A stretch of 64,000 nt of DNA from Lachnobacterium bovis (GTDB lineage Bacteria; Bacillota; Clostridia; Lachnospirales; Lachnospiraceae): positions 124,001 through 188,000 of the forward strand of contig NZ_FOGW01000004.1 in assembly GCF_900111325.1 (NCBI RefSeq), given 5' to 3'. Numbering within the stretch: the first letter of the stretch is position 1; every line of letters starts with the position of its first letter. This document shows, in pieces, positions 19,152 through 29,700 of this stretch. The position numbers and the translations under genes were made by a program. Under the pieces are notes generated by a model. The model worked only from the letters and a program-made list of their open reading frames with translations, was not told where the DNA came from and did no database searches.

Positions 19152-19646
19152 ATGATAATTGTTTCTTGTATTACAAATAATTATGGGTTACTTTTTAATA
19201 ATAGAAGAATTGCTCAAGATCGTACTATTTTAGAATTGGTCTATAAACAATTTATCCATTTTAAAAAATTACATCCTGACATACAATTTTTTATGAATAA
19301 ATATTCTTATAAACTTTTTTTGACTTATCTTAATAACTTAAATCCAATTTTATCCAAAAAAGAATATCTTAATTTCATAAAATCAATAATTGTATCTGAT
19401 TCTTTTTTAGATGAAGCAGGTCAATATGATATTTGTTTTGTCGAATGCAATGATACTTTGCCATACTTTAAATCTAATAAAGTTATTGGTATTATTTTTT
19501 ATAAATGGAATAATGCTTATCCTTGTGATTATTTTTTTGCATTACCTTCTGATTTTACCCAACATTTTATTTTACAAAAAGAGACTAAACATATTGGTCA
19601 TTCCCACTCAACTATATTGGAGGAAGTATTAAGACATGAACAATGA
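19152..19646 (+). CDS. Conserved-looking protein of unknown function, coupled to the nuclease gene
   Basis: A 164-residue soluble protein starting MIIVSCITNNYGLLFNNRRI, with no signal peptide or membrane helix. Sequence features are NRRIAQDRTILE, FMNKYSYKLF, a QYDICFVECNDTL segment and FYKWNNAYPCDYFF. I recall short Lachnospiraceae proteins of this layout, sometimes misnamed ribonuclease Z, but no RNase Z metal motif (HXHXDH) is present. The ATG at 19152 is preferred because GGAGG is five bases upstream; an in-frame ATG at 19131 precedes that ribosome site. It overlaps the next gene by 11 bases, so the two are probably translationally coupled. Confidence 0.7.
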   Translation: MIIVSCITNNYGLLFNNRRIAQDRTILELVYKQFIHFKKLHPDIQFFMNKYSYKLFLTYLNNLNPILSKKEYLNFIKSIIVSDSFLDEAGQYDICFVECNDTLPYFKSNKVIGIIFYKWNNAYPCDYFFALPSDFTQHFILQKETKHIGHSHSTILEEVLRHEQ

Positions 19647-20652
19647 CGCTCGTAAACTTTTAAAAATTATTATTACTTTTTTTGTTGTGGCTATATTAGG
19701 TTCTGTTATTTTTCTAGCAGCTACTAAACCATCACATAGAACTTCACATAGAAGATATTCTAACAGTTCAATATATAATAATAACCACTATAAATATAAA
19801 ACTTATAGCAAAAATAGAAATAATTCTAGTAGCTATTCTTCAAGTAATGATAGCTATACTAAACCCAAAAAGAAAACTTCTATTTTTAGTGGTTTTAGAT
19901 CTTCTACAAAAAGTAACAGACATAGTTATAGCACTCATTCATCTAGACACAGTTTTCATAGTCATCATTTTAGACATCATTGAAGAGCACAAGGTGAATC
20001 TGATGGTAACTCAAAGCTAACAAAACAACAACAAGCCCAGATTTCAAAGGATTATAATGTTGATTTTAGTTCTTCTGATATACCAACTGAATCAGGTTCT
20101 CCTTACGTTGTAATAAACGATAATAAACCATTTTTTGATGATAAACTTCTCACCAAAAAATCTTTCGAATATTACAGTGATTTGGATTCTCTAGGACGTT
20201 GTGGCTTTGCCGTTGCTTCTATTGGACAAGATTTAATGCCAACACAAAAACGTGGTGCTATTGGCATGGTCAAGCCTACTGGGTGGCATACTATTAAATA
20301 TGACCATGTTGACGGCAAATATCTATACAATAGATGTCATTTAATTGGATATCAGTTAACTGCTGAAAATGCTAATAAACAAAATTTAATTACCGGCACA
20401 CGATATCTAAATGTTGAAGGTATGCTACCTTTTGAAAACTTAGTAGCAGATTATGTTAAAGAAACAAATAATCACGTTTTATACCGTGTAACACCTATTT
20501 TCAAGGGTAATGACCTTGTTGCAAAGGGTGTTCTAATTGAAGGGAAATCTGTCGAAGACAAAGGCGAGGGTGTAACATTTAATGTTTTTTGTTACAATAC
20601 TCAACCTAAAGTTTCTATAGATTATAAAACTGGTTATTCACACCTTAAATAA
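19636..20652 (+). pseudogene. Membrane-anchored DNA/RNA non-specific endonuclease, interrupted by an in-frame TGA
   Basis: One reading frame runs from the ATG at 19636 to the stop at 20650-20652, broken only by TGA at 19981-19983. Before the stop is a membrane anchor (KIIITFFVVAILGSVIFLA) and a Ser/His/Arg-rich linker. After it is a beta-beta-alpha-metal nuclease domain: IGQDLMPTQKRGAIG, the catalytic YNRCHLIGYQL (His) and NLITGTRYLNVEGM (metal Asn). No ATG, GTG or TTG occurs in frame between the TGA and 20182, which is already inside the nuclease region, so the domain has no start of its own. Without readthrough this is a nonsense pseudogene; a sequencing error for CGA is also possible. Nuclease motifs are intact, so the lesion is recent or suppressed. 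Confidence 0.8.
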
Positions 20653-20698
20653 AATACCGGATTTAACATTGGATAAAAATAATGATTTAACATAAAAA

Positions 20699-20779
20699 AT
20701 ACCGGCCTAGCATTGTCAAAATTTTATATGTATTTTAATGTCATACATATCTTTTCTAACTTTGTGGTCGGTATTTTTC
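20699..20779. terminator. Long-loop terminator between convergent genes
   Basis: Arms ATACCGGCC (about 20700) and GGTCGGTAT (about 20767-20775, one G-U pair) enclose a large loop and are followed by TTTTTC on the plus strand. The minus strand gives a T-run on the other side. It can end both the nuclease gene and the facing ECF gene. Confidence 0.6.
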
Positions 20780-20780
20780 T

Positions 20781-20840
20781 ATATATATTCTATTTTTATA
20801 TATCCTATTTTTATATATTCTATTTTTATATATTCTATTC
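20781..20840. repeat. 15-bp AT-rich tandem repeat overlapping the ECF gene stop codon
   Basis: About four units of atatatTCTATTTTT (one with CCT) run from the terminator to the stop codon (20835-20837) of the minus-strand ECF gene. The array is untranslated except for its last few bases. Confidence 0.8.
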
Positions 20841-21362
20841 TTCTAAATTAATATATTTTTTTAAATCAATTTTTTCTAATGCTGAGGCGAAAAAAATATA
20901 CGCAATAACCGTTACACCTGCTTCAACTAAAAGCCCTGTGGTTTGCATTAAACTTCCAACAACACTACCTCTTACAACGATTCCAAACACTAAATATCCA
21001 GCTACAACATATAATGCCATTAATGTTGCCAAAAAATATATCTTCAATGTTTTGATTGGGACTTTCTTTTCTGCCCATTCTTTCCTAAGAACTAAAGAGG
21101 CTATATATCCCATCGATCCTTTAATAATTAATGTCGGAATTGCCCATTGCACGTATCCACTAAGTATATCTGCAAACATAGAACCAATTCCCCCTGCGAA
21201 CAAAGCCGCTACTGGATTTACAAAAGTTGCAATAATCAAAATAAAACATCCACCTAGATTACTGTATCCTGTCATAGTTGGAACTTTAATAAACAACGTA
21301 ACGACTGCTACAATAGCAATTGATAACGAATATATACTTAACGCCTTTATACTTCGTTGCAT
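20835..21362 (-). CDS. ECF transporter S component (ECF-ribofla_trS/COG4720 type)
   Basis: A 175-residue membrane protein with about five to six helices that acts as the substrate-binding subunit of an energy-coupling-factor vitamin importer. Family marks include GYSNLGGCFILI, AALFAGGIGSMFADILSGY and TLIIKGSMGYIASL. The subgroup is often labelled riboflavin transporter, but the substrate cannot be read from sequence. The ATG at 21362 has AAAGGAG six bases before it. The shared EcfA/A'/T module is not nearby, as expected for a group II system. Confidence 0.8.
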   Translation of the reverse strand: MQRSIKALSIYSLSIAIVAVVTLFIKVPTMTGYSNLGGCFILIIATFVNPVAALFAGGIGSMFADILSGYVQWAIPTLIIKGSMGYIASLVLRKEWAEKKVPIKTLKIYFLATLMALYVVAGYLVFGIVVRGSVVGSLMQTTGLLVEAGVTVIAYIFFASALEKIDLKKYINLEE

Positions 21363-21432
21363 AATTTTCTCCTTTATCCTAATATAATTTATCCTAACTC
21401 TCCTATAGTTCATAATTCGAACATATTAAATT

Positions 21433-22113
21433 TTACTCCTCCATTTGAGCCTGTAGCTCTCTATCAACAAACATCATTGTAAGTGCTATCATTAAAAAGA
21501 TAGAACACATACGAATTGCTGTTTCTTGAAATAATTTAACAAAAAAATTTCCGATAACAGCACCTATTATAAACGATGATATAATCCCAAAATAAAGTAA
21601 ACTTTTCTTTAATGCTTCTATTTTTTGGGTTTCTAAAAATGTAACCATATTCTGTGTTGCGCTTCTAAGATTTCCTATACACATTGTTGTGGCTGCATTA
21701 TTACCTAAAACTTTTCTAAAGCTCTCTACCTGTATTCCACACGCAAAAGAAATTAATGAATTGGCAATCAAATTGTATCTTTGAGAAAAGAAACTTACTC
21801 CAAAAAGAATAATTGCTTCCACAAAAACAGAAAATTGTCTCCAATGAAGTGTATTTTTTTCTTTAAAAATAATCCTAAACAATTCTGCCAAGGCTATTCC
21901 TATCGCAAAAGACATAACCGGTAGAAAAAATCTTAATGCCTTAGCCCAATCTCCTTCCGATAGATGTACTCCAAACAAAAGCATATTTCCTGTTTGTGCA
22001 TTTGCAAAGACTCCTCCCCTGCATACGAATGAGTAAGCATCCATAAAGCCGCCAGAAACTGCAAGAACGACTCCTAATTCGATTGATTCTGACATTTGAA
22101 TAACATTTTTCAC
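21433..22113 (-). CDS. YoaK/DUF1275-family membrane protein
   Basis: A 226-residue protein with about six membrane helices. The DUF1275 pattern is visible: AVSGGFMDAYSFVCRGGVFANAQTGNMLLFG near the start and a conserved ACGIQVESFRK region with TTMCIGNLRS. Function is unknown for the family; transport has been suggested. The start is GTG at 22113, with AAAGGAG seven bases upstream. It is 70 bases upstream of the ECF gene on the same strand and might be co-transcribed. Confidence 0.85.
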   Translation of the reverse strand: MKNVIQMSESIELGVVLAVSGGFMDAYSFVCRGGVFANAQTGNMLLFGVHLSEGDWAKALRFFLPVMSFAIGIALAELFRIIFKEKNTLHWRQFSVFVEAIILFGVSFFSQRYNLIANSLISFACGIQVESFRKVLGNNAATTMCIGNLRSATQNMVTFLETQKIEALKKSLLYFGIISSFIIGAVIGNFFVKLFQETAIRMCSIFLMIALTMMFVDRELQAQMEE

Positions 22114-22223
22114 TTTTTTTCTCCTTTTATATATGTATCACAGAACTAGTATACATCCAATATGTAATATTTACAACTAACTATATCTTATAAGCAATCA
22201 TAAGTATTACTTTTAACTAGACT

Positions 22224-23405
22224 TTATTTTAGAATAAGCTCAGGCACACATTCCGCCATTTTTTGATATCCTAATGAACTCGGATGTAAATGGTCTCCAC
22301 TATCTAGACCTGGCGCAAATGCTTTTGGATTATTTAAATCTCTAACAGCTTTATCAAAATCAATACAGCCATCAAAACCTTCTGCTTTTCTTATCCAATC
22401 ATTTAATTCATTTTTCATTTTTTCTCTAAAATCAGCATATGTTCTCCAATTTTCAATTGGAAGTAATGTTCCTACATAAACTTTATAGTTGTAACTTTTT
22501 GCCAATTCAATATAGTATTTAAGTCCATCTATCATTTCGTCTACTGTAGGCAAATCACTCATTGGACGATATGGATTAACATCTATTCCAACTGGATGAA
22601 TAATATCATTAATACCCTGTTGAATTATAACTGTATCAACACCCTCAGTTGGAACCTCATGTGCAAAACGATTTGTTCCTTTTAATCCATATGATTCATA
22701 TCTAATACAATTATATTCTCTTAAAATACGCGAACCGCTTGTTGCTCTTCTTATAACAGCTGTATTATTAAAATTGTTATCTTTACATCTAAGCTGCAGA
22801 TAGTCAGGCCAATCCTGTGCTGTAATGGAATCCCCATAACAAAGAATTGTTCTATTTTCTTTTTCTGTAAAAATTGATACGTTACTTAAAAAATAATATA
22901 AATTTGTTCCTCTTTTAATGTCTATTGAAATATCTTTATTGTGAGTTTGATTTCCAATTGCATATAATGCACTATTTGATAATGGTCCACTCACATAAAC
23001 AGTTGATCTCATTTGTGTGAAATCTTTTAGGTAAAAATTAACTTCAAATTGAGATTTTGCATCTATTTTACATTTCAATGCATCTGATACAACGTTTTGT
23101 TTTGCTGGAATTGTAATAGATTTACTTCCATTATCGAAAGTTACATCTTTAAATTCTCCATTTATATAAATTGTACATTCCGATATTGTTATAGGTTCTG
23201 TTCCACAATAATTATCAAATGTAAGCTTTATTCCCTCTCCGGAAAACTGTGAATAAATTGGGTATCTAAAAGTAATGTTCTTTCCATAGCTTTCTGGTCT
23301 ATTTTCTCCAATAGATACCGCATTTCCCCAAATACTTGCCCAATGCTTGTCATTTACAACCATTCCATTATTACTGTCAATTAAATTATTACTATTTTGT
23401 TGCAT
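22224..23405 (-). CDS. SGNH/GDSL hydrolase, cytoplasmic, with an N-terminal beta domain
   Basis: The C-terminal part (about residues 180-393) is an SGNH esterase: CYGDSITAQDWP gives block I with the catalytic Ser, QQGINDI block III, and SGDHLHPSSLGY block V with Asp and His. The first 170 residues look like a beta-sandwich, as in carbohydrate-ester hydrolases. No signal peptide is seen, so the enzyme is probably intracellular. A likely role is removing acyl groups from sugars or lipids, but the substrate is unknown. It lies 24 bases downstream of the glycosylase gene. Confidence 0.88.
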   Translation of the reverse strand: MQQNSNNLIDSNNGMVVNDKHWASIWGNAVSIGENRPESYGKNITFRYPIYSQFSGEGIKLTFDNYCGTEPITISECTIYINGEFKDVTFDNGSKSITIPAKQNVVSDALKCKIDAKSQFEVNFYLKDFTQMRSTVYVSGPLSNSALYAIGNQTHNKDISIDIKRGTNLYYFLSNVSIFTEKENRTILCYGDSITAQDWPDYLQLRCKDNNFNNTAVIRRATSGSRILREYNCIRYESYGLKGTNRFAHEVPTEGVDTVIIQQGINDIIHPVGIDVNPYRPMSDLPTVDEMIDGLKYYIELAKSYNYKVYVGTLLPIENWRTYADFREKMKNELNDWIRKAEGFDGCIDFDKAVRDLNNPKAFAPGLDSGDHLHPSSLGYQKMAECVPELILK

Positions 23406-23429
23406 TTTAAATCCTTTCTAACTCTTAAA

Positions 23430-24311
23430 TTACACTTTCCTGCCTAATTCTAAAGAGCCATAAAACATATATTGTTGAATAACACCATTATATGGTGAAT
23501 ATTTATCTAAATCAAAATTATTATTATATTGTTCTTCTAAAATTCTTAAAATCCAAACATCTTTTGGAAACGAATTTAATCTATGAAAGCCAAATAACAT
23601 AATACATGAAGCCACTTTAGGTCCAACTCCATATAAATCTAACAGTTTATTATACAATTTATCATCATCAAGTTCTTGTAAACTTGCAATCGTAATCTCT
23701 TTATAATAAAACTGTTCCACAATAGTTTTAAGATATTTAGTCCTATAACCTAATGCACACTTATTCCAATCTTCTTCAGACATATTATACATTTGTTCCG
23801 GTGTAGGAAATGAATATATCTTTTTATCTTTATCAATTAGATTTCCTGCACATTCACATAAAGTTTCTACTGCTTTTTTTATAGCTGGAATATTTTTTCT
23901 CTGAGAAATCACAAACGATACTATCATTTCCCAAGGATCTTGTATTAGTATTCTTACACCTTTTGAATATTCTGCTGCATTATACAAAAATTTATCTTCT
24001 TTAGATATCATATTTCGAATTTTTTCATAGTCTGTTGATAAATCAAAATAATCATACCAAATATCCATAAATTCTTGTTTAGAACATGAAATCTCATAAA
24101 TTGCATGATCTGTTTGATTAAATTTTTTTCGAATATACAATACACGACCAAAGGCAATGGTACAAAAAATACCATTGCCTACTTCATTAAATCTAAACAC
24201 TTCACCGCTATTTTCTATTTTTTTTAGATCAAAATCGCCAATTATCTCTACTTCACTTTGAAATATGTTTTGTTTTTTTACATCAATTTCATTTTGAAAT
24301 AATTCTTGCAT
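23430..24311 (-). CDS. 8-oxoguanine DNA glycosylase-like HhH-GPD protein
   Basis: A base-excision repair glycosylase of the Ogg type. The N-terminal 110 residues resemble the OGG_N domain. The HhH-GPD region follows: YGVGPKVASCIMLFGF, with the Lys expected to attack the sugar, then FPKDVWILRIL with the catalytic Asp. The 293-residue length is typical of clostridial Ogg. Removal of 8-oxoG is inferred; 3-methyladenine activity is an alternative for this superfamily. Confidence 0.87.
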   Translation of the reverse strand: MQELFQNEIDVKKQNIFQSEVEIIGDFDLKKIENSGEVFRFNEVGNGIFCTIAFGRVLYIRKKFNQTDHAIYEISCSKQEFMDIWYDYFDLSTDYEKIRNMISKEDKFLYNAAEYSKGVRILIQDPWEMIVSFVISQRKNIPAIKKAVETLCECAGNLIDKDKKIYSFPTPEQMYNMSEEDWNKCALGYRTKYLKTIVEQFYYKEITIASLQELDDDKLYNKLLDLYGVGPKVASCIMLFGFHRLNSFPKDVWILRILEEQYNNNFDLDKYSPYNGVIQQYMFYGSLELGRKV

Positions 24312-24378
24312 TTTATCTCCTTTTGTAAAAATATGTACCTTTTACTTAAATATATATTTTTTGTATAAATATGTACTT

Positions 24379-25752
24379 TTACACTCTAACATCTACTAAT
24401 TGCTGATTTTCATCACATCTTTTTAGTATATCCCTAATTACAAACTTATAGGCTATAACTGCATATATACCTGTCGTAATCCAAGCAGATGAATCACAGA
24501 AAAATGCTAATGTTTGATTATGTAAATATACTGATATAATACCACAACATGCTCTTGATACTAATTCTACAACTCCACCCATTAAAGGTAAAAATGCATA
24601 ACCACATCCTTGCATCGTATTTCTGAAGATGAAAATATATGACAAAGGTACATAAAATGATGCACTTAACATAATATATGTCCTTGCAGCTGGAAATGCA
24701 TCTGCAACTTCTTTTGCCGTTCTAAAATAAATCATCATGGTTGGTTTTACTAAAATGACTGCAACTATTCCCATAATGACTGCCATAATCGTAGATGTTA
24801 TAGTCGCCACTTTAACACCTTCTCGTAAATGTTTTATATTACCTTTACCATAATTTTGTCCGCTATATGTAGCCATAGCCTGTCCCATAGCCGGAAAAGC
24901 TTGAGACATTAAGCCATGCAATTTAGATGCTGCCGCAAAAGCAGATACAGTTACTACACCAAAGTTATTAATAGCCGCTTGCATAACCATTGTACCTGAT
25001 GCAGTAATTGCAAATTGTATTGCCATTGGTAAACCTACACCTAATTGAAGTTTAGAATCTCCTAACTCTAAATACCATTCATGTTTTTTAGGCCATAACA
25101 ATTTTTCATTTTTTATTATATAAATCAAACACAATATTGCTGAAATACCCTGAGAAGTTACCGTAGCAATTGCAGCGCCTGCAACTCCCATATGAAATCC
25201 TTTTATCAACGTTAAATCTAATATTACATTCAAAACCGAAGAAAATACAAGCGCAACCAACGGAATCATACTATTACCAACAGCTCTTAAAAAAGCTGAA
25301 AATAAGTTATAAAATACTAATGCAACTAAACCACCACATATTATAGTTATATATGTGTATGCTTGGTCAAAAATTTCTTTTGGTGTACGCATAAGTGTAA
25401 GAATATTATTCATTGCTAATATACTTACCAAAGTAGTAAGAAATACAATAATTATTGCTAATAAAATAGCATTCGCGACACTTCGTCTTACACCTTTTTC
25501 ATTTTTTGCACCAAATCTTTGAGATGTAAGTACCGTACATCCTGTTGTTATTCCCTGTGCAAAGCCGATTATCAAAAACATAATCGTACCTGTTGACCCC
25601 ACGGCAGCTAACGCATCATTTCCTACATATCTACTTACAATAATTGAATCTGCTGCATTATAAAGTTGCTGAAAAATATTACCTAAAAATAATGGAAAAC
25701 CAAATTTCATAATTAATCCAAATGGTTTACCTTGTGTCATATCACGCTCCAT
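24379..25752 (-). CDS. MATE-family multidrug/cation efflux transporter
   Basis: A 457-residue integral membrane protein with 12 hydrophobic segments in two similar halves, typical of MATE antiporters. Recognisable pieces are FPLFLGNIFQQLYNAADSIIVSR near the start and AVGSTGTIMFLIIGFAQGITTG, with the second half repeating the pattern (SKLHGLMSQAFPAMGQAMATY). Substrates cannot be told from sequence. GGAGG is well placed upstream. It follows Dus by 19 bases on the same strand. Confidence 0.92.
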   Translation of the reverse strand: MERDMTQGKPFGLIMKFGFPLFLGNIFQQLYNAADSIIVSRYVGNDALAAVGSTGTIMFLIIGFAQGITTGCTVLTSQRFGAKNEKGVRRSVANAILLAIIIVFLTTLVSILAMNNILTLMRTPKEIFDQAYTYITIICGGLVALVFYNLFSAFLRAVGNSMIPLVALVFSSVLNVILDLTLIKGFHMGVAGAAIATVTSQGISAILCLIYIIKNEKLLWPKKHEWYLELGDSKLQLGVGLPMAIQFAITASGTMVMQAAINNFGVVTVSAFAAASKLHGLMSQAFPAMGQAMATYSGQNYGKGNIKHLREGVKVATITSTIMAVIMGIVAVILVKPTMMIYFRTAKEVADAFPAARTYIMLSASFYVPLSYIFIFRNTMQGCGYAFLPLMGGVVELVSRACCGIISVYLHNQTLAFFCDSSAWITTGIYAVIAYKFVIRDILKRCDENQQLVDVRV

Positions 25753-25771
25753 AGCATCTTCTCCTCCCTGT

Positions 25772-26743
25772 CTACAATGTAATATTTTTTAAGGTAACAA
25801 TAAGATTATTAACTGTTGTCTCATAAACGTCTTTATCTTTGGCTTTTTTTATTTTTTTAGCATATTTTTTTACTTCATTATAATCACTAAATGGTTCTAA
25901 TATATAAAACCATAATTCTTTCATTCTATTAATCGCATCAGAACATGCCGTATAATCCCTTACATAATCCTCAAAAAGTTTTGCAACAAATTCTTTTAAT
26001 CTATCGCAATCAATATTTGTATCAGGTTTATTACTTAGATAATTCTCTACTAACATCGGATTTGTCAAAAAACCTCGCCCTATCATAATGCTATCAACAT
26101 TATAATCCTTAAAATCCGTAATTATTTTATTGATGTCATCGGATATTTTTATATCTCCATTATAACCAATATTCTTATTTGATTTCTCACAAACCTCTTT
26201 AAACGCGTTATAATTTGGAATATTTTTATAAAAATCCATTCTAGTTCTTGGATGAACTATTAATTCGTTCATCGGATATTTATTATAAATTTCTATCAGT
26301 TTTTCTAAATCATCAAAATTTTCTATTCCTAATCTTGTTTTTATAGAAATAAATAAATCATTTGCTAGCTCAGAATATATGGTTTCTAAAAAATTATCAA
26401 ACTGTTCTAAATCAATTAACATACCAGAGCCCTTATGTTTACTAACAACTGTTCCTGAAGGGCATCCAACATTTAAATTTATTTCGTTATATCCTAATTT
26501 TTTTATTTCTTTGGCATACCAGATAAACTGTTGTGCATTATTAGTTAATAACTGTGGCACAACTACCATTCCTTCATTTATCTTTGGATCAATTTCTCTT
26601 TTCTCTCGATTTTTTAATTTAAAGGTCTGGTTGGTTGCTATAAAAGGAGTAAAATATTTATCAACTCCTTTATATAATTCATTAAAATGTCTTCTATAAA
26701 TATGTCCTGTTATACCTTCCATCGGTGCTAAATAAAATTTCAT
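25772..26743 (-). CDS. tRNA-dihydrouridine synthase
   Basis: A flavoenzyme that reduces uridines in tRNA. MKFYLAPMEGITGHIYRR holds the FMN-binding start, NLNVGCPSGTVVSKHKGSGML carries the catalytic Cys, and HPRTRMDFY, GYNGDI and MIGRGFLTNPML complete the barrel motifs. The start at 26743 (AATGAGGT upstream) is preferred; an in-frame ATG four codons earlier is possible. It begins 14 bases after the stop of the preceding receptor gene. Which Dus subfamily is uncertain. Confidence 0.92.
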   Translation of the reverse strand: MKFYLAPMEGITGHIYRRHFNELYKGVDKYFTPFIATNQTFKLKNREKREIDPKINEGMVVVPQLLTNNAQQFIWYAKEIKKLGYNEINLNVGCPSGTVVSKHKGSGMLIDLEQFDNFLETIYSELANDLFISIKTRLGIENFDDLEKLIEIYNKYPMNELIVHPRTRMDFYKNIPNYNAFKEVCEKSNKNIGYNGDIKISDDINKIITDFKDYNVDSIMIGRGFLTNPMLVENYLSNKPDTNIDCDRLKEFVAKLFEDYVRDYTACSDAINRMKELWFYILEPFSDYNEVKKYAKKIKKAKDKDVYETTVNNLIVTLKNITL

Positions 26744-26757
26744 TTTGTACCTCATTG

Positions 26758-29700
26758 TTACACTTTGCAATAATTCTTTAGACGATATGCATTTTTATTG
26801 TTCTCTTTAATCTTATACAATTCATGATCTGCAAGATCAAATGCATCGTCAATATTCTTTTTAGATGAGACAATAACAGCCCCTATACTAATTGATATTC
26901 TTATAAAATTGTTTTCATACTTCAAAATCTTATTCATTCTTTTTACTAAATTAGCAAGTAAATCTCTTATCTTTTCTACATCCCTTCCATCTGGAATATA
27001 AAAGATAAATTCATCCCCCCCATATCTGGCAAATATACCTATATCTTTAAAAGTTTTTCTTAACTCTTCAGCTAATACTTTTAAAGCTTTATCTCCTCCT
27101 AGATGACCTAACGTATCATTTACCTTTTTAAAATTATCATAATCTAAAATACCAACAACAGCTCGCTCATATTTACAATTTGAACTATATTGGTCGTTGT
27201 ATATTTTATTAAATCCAGAACGATTATATACTTTGGTAAGCGAATCAAGTGCTGTTTGTTTAAGGAACATTTGACGTTCCTCCATCTCATGCTGAACATT
27301 TGAAATCTTTCCAACATATAAAATATTATTAGTGTCTTCATCCTCTATTTGCGAAATAAAAATACGCACCCATGTAACATTTTGATCACCTAAGTTTCCA
27401 AAATATATTCTCTGTTCCTTTTTTTCATATTTAACCATATTTTTTAGTGCTTCAATGAACTGATTTAATTTTTCATTGTTTTTTTCATATTGGTTTACAT
27501 CAATACAATTTTTTGAGAACTCGAAAAACTCCCTAAACTTTTCGTCAACAGTTATTGTATTCTCCGATAAGTTATATTCAAAAATATATTCATCCATCAT
27601 TTCTGCTAAAAGCGCATATCTCTTCGCATAAAATTCCTGTTTATGTAAATATTTTTGTTTTTCATATCCGCTAAACCATATTTCCACTAAAACTAATAAA
27701 TATATAAATAATATTCCTAAAACAAAATGCATTGGATACTGTCTCATCAACATTTTTATATCCATTTTAGAAGCTAGGTTATTATCTTCATTTAATAAAT
27801 ATGTTTCTAATGAGCTGTCCGAAATATCGTATAAACACTTATTAAAAATAGATAACATCTGTGCATTTTCTTCATCTCTGAAAGCAATTTTTAATGAATT
27901 CTTCGATGATGTTGAAATTATCTCTAGATTACTATACTGACCATTTCTTATATAATAATTAGCTGTATAATAATTTAAAATCGTGTAATCCGCATCCCCA
28001 TCATTTACTGATTCTATTGCATCTTCTACTGAATCACACTTATGCTTTTTCTTAATTCCTTTATAATAATCACGATGCATATTTTTAACAACAGCAGCTC
28101 TGCAATCTGCTAAATTTAGCCTTGATACATTTCGCAGCTTTTTATTTCTTACAAGTACGTTATTATATTCCATATATGACTTAGTGAGTTTATACTTTTC
28201 TATGTTACTAGCTGTGTCCTCTACTCCTAAAGCCAAATCAATAGTTCTATTATCAAGAGCTTTTGTCATTTGTGCTTCATTATCGAAAAAAACAAATTTA
28301 TATTTTGTCTTCATTTTTTTCATAATGTCATCAGCCACTAATTTTGACATACCTCTTATTTTATTCTTTTTGCCCATATATGAAAATGGTGGAGCATCAG
28401 TTAAAATTCCAACTTTTAATATTGGTAACGTTTTAATATATTTCTTCTCTTGCTCAGTAAAATTTGTTAGATCTTGATTAACATTTTCAGCGTTAATAGA
28501 TTGAATATTATCTCCAACTGCATTTTTTTCTACACTAGCTTGAGATTTTATCCATCTCCTGCTCCATTCTCTATATATGTTTTCAACTTTTTCGTTAGAA
28601 TAACCTAATGTAGCATCCGCTATACGTTTTTGCTCGTTTCCTGAAAACATATTTAGATGCTTTCCTATCTCAATATATTGTTGATACATATTTTCTGAAA
28701 CATTACAATTTTGTAAAACGCATAGATTCTTAACTTCTCTATATACTTCTGGAAGCAAACGTCCTTTTACAATAGATATATTTTGAGTTTCTAAATTATA
28801 GTTTGATTCATCAAGAAAATAATCTACAAATTCTTTTGCTTCTTCAGGATACTTTGTTTTTTTACTAATTCCCACACTTAAATCCGCAATCACTGATGCA
28901 AATTGCTTATTTCTTATCGTGTTAGGAAAAGGCATATATCCAATATCACTAGGATTATCTGATGCTTTTTGGATAATTTGAATTGCCCATGAGCCAGCCG
29001 CAATACAACCAAGATTTCCATTTGCTAGATCCTCTACTGCATTTTCCCATGTATAATCTTTACAAGAATCTTCACAGTAATGATTACGTAAAATATTGCA
29101 ATAAAAATCATAAACTTTTTCATGTGTAGATCCAGTCGCAAACGGATTACTGCCATTTTGAATTTCGTTATTTTTCTCATCCCCCATCATCTCGATATAC
29201 GTAAAGTACTCCCACGTTGTAAGAGCCCACTTATATGTATAACCACTATAAAAAGGGATTTTGTCTGTATTATTTTTAATATACGACATATCCTTCAAAA
29301 ATTCGTCCATTGAAGTTGGCAATTTAGTGATTCCAGCTTTTTCAAACACTTTTTTATTATATACAAACCCCGCCAAAAACATTCTTGATGGTAACCCATA
29401 TATGTCTTCATCTATTTTGATTGCCTGGTCTAAATAATTATATTCTTTTTCAAGTTGCGTTCTATTTCCTAACTTTAAAAGATATTTTTGTTTATCTGAA
29501 TCTGTTATTTTAGGTGGAATAAACATCACATCTGGTGAATTATTACTTTTTAATTTATTAAGTGCCTTTTCACAATAATTATCCACATATAAAAATTTTA
29601 TATCTATATTTGGATGTTTTTTTTCAAAGCCATTAACACATCTTTCTAAACCTATATTTGGTTCATTCACCATAAATCTTATTACTTTTTTATTAGATTT

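Noticed and set aside
19981..19983. TGA as selenocysteine
   Set aside because: No SECIS-like hairpin is seen just after the codon, the site lies in a His/Ser-rich linker, and no selenocysteine role is known in this nuclease family.
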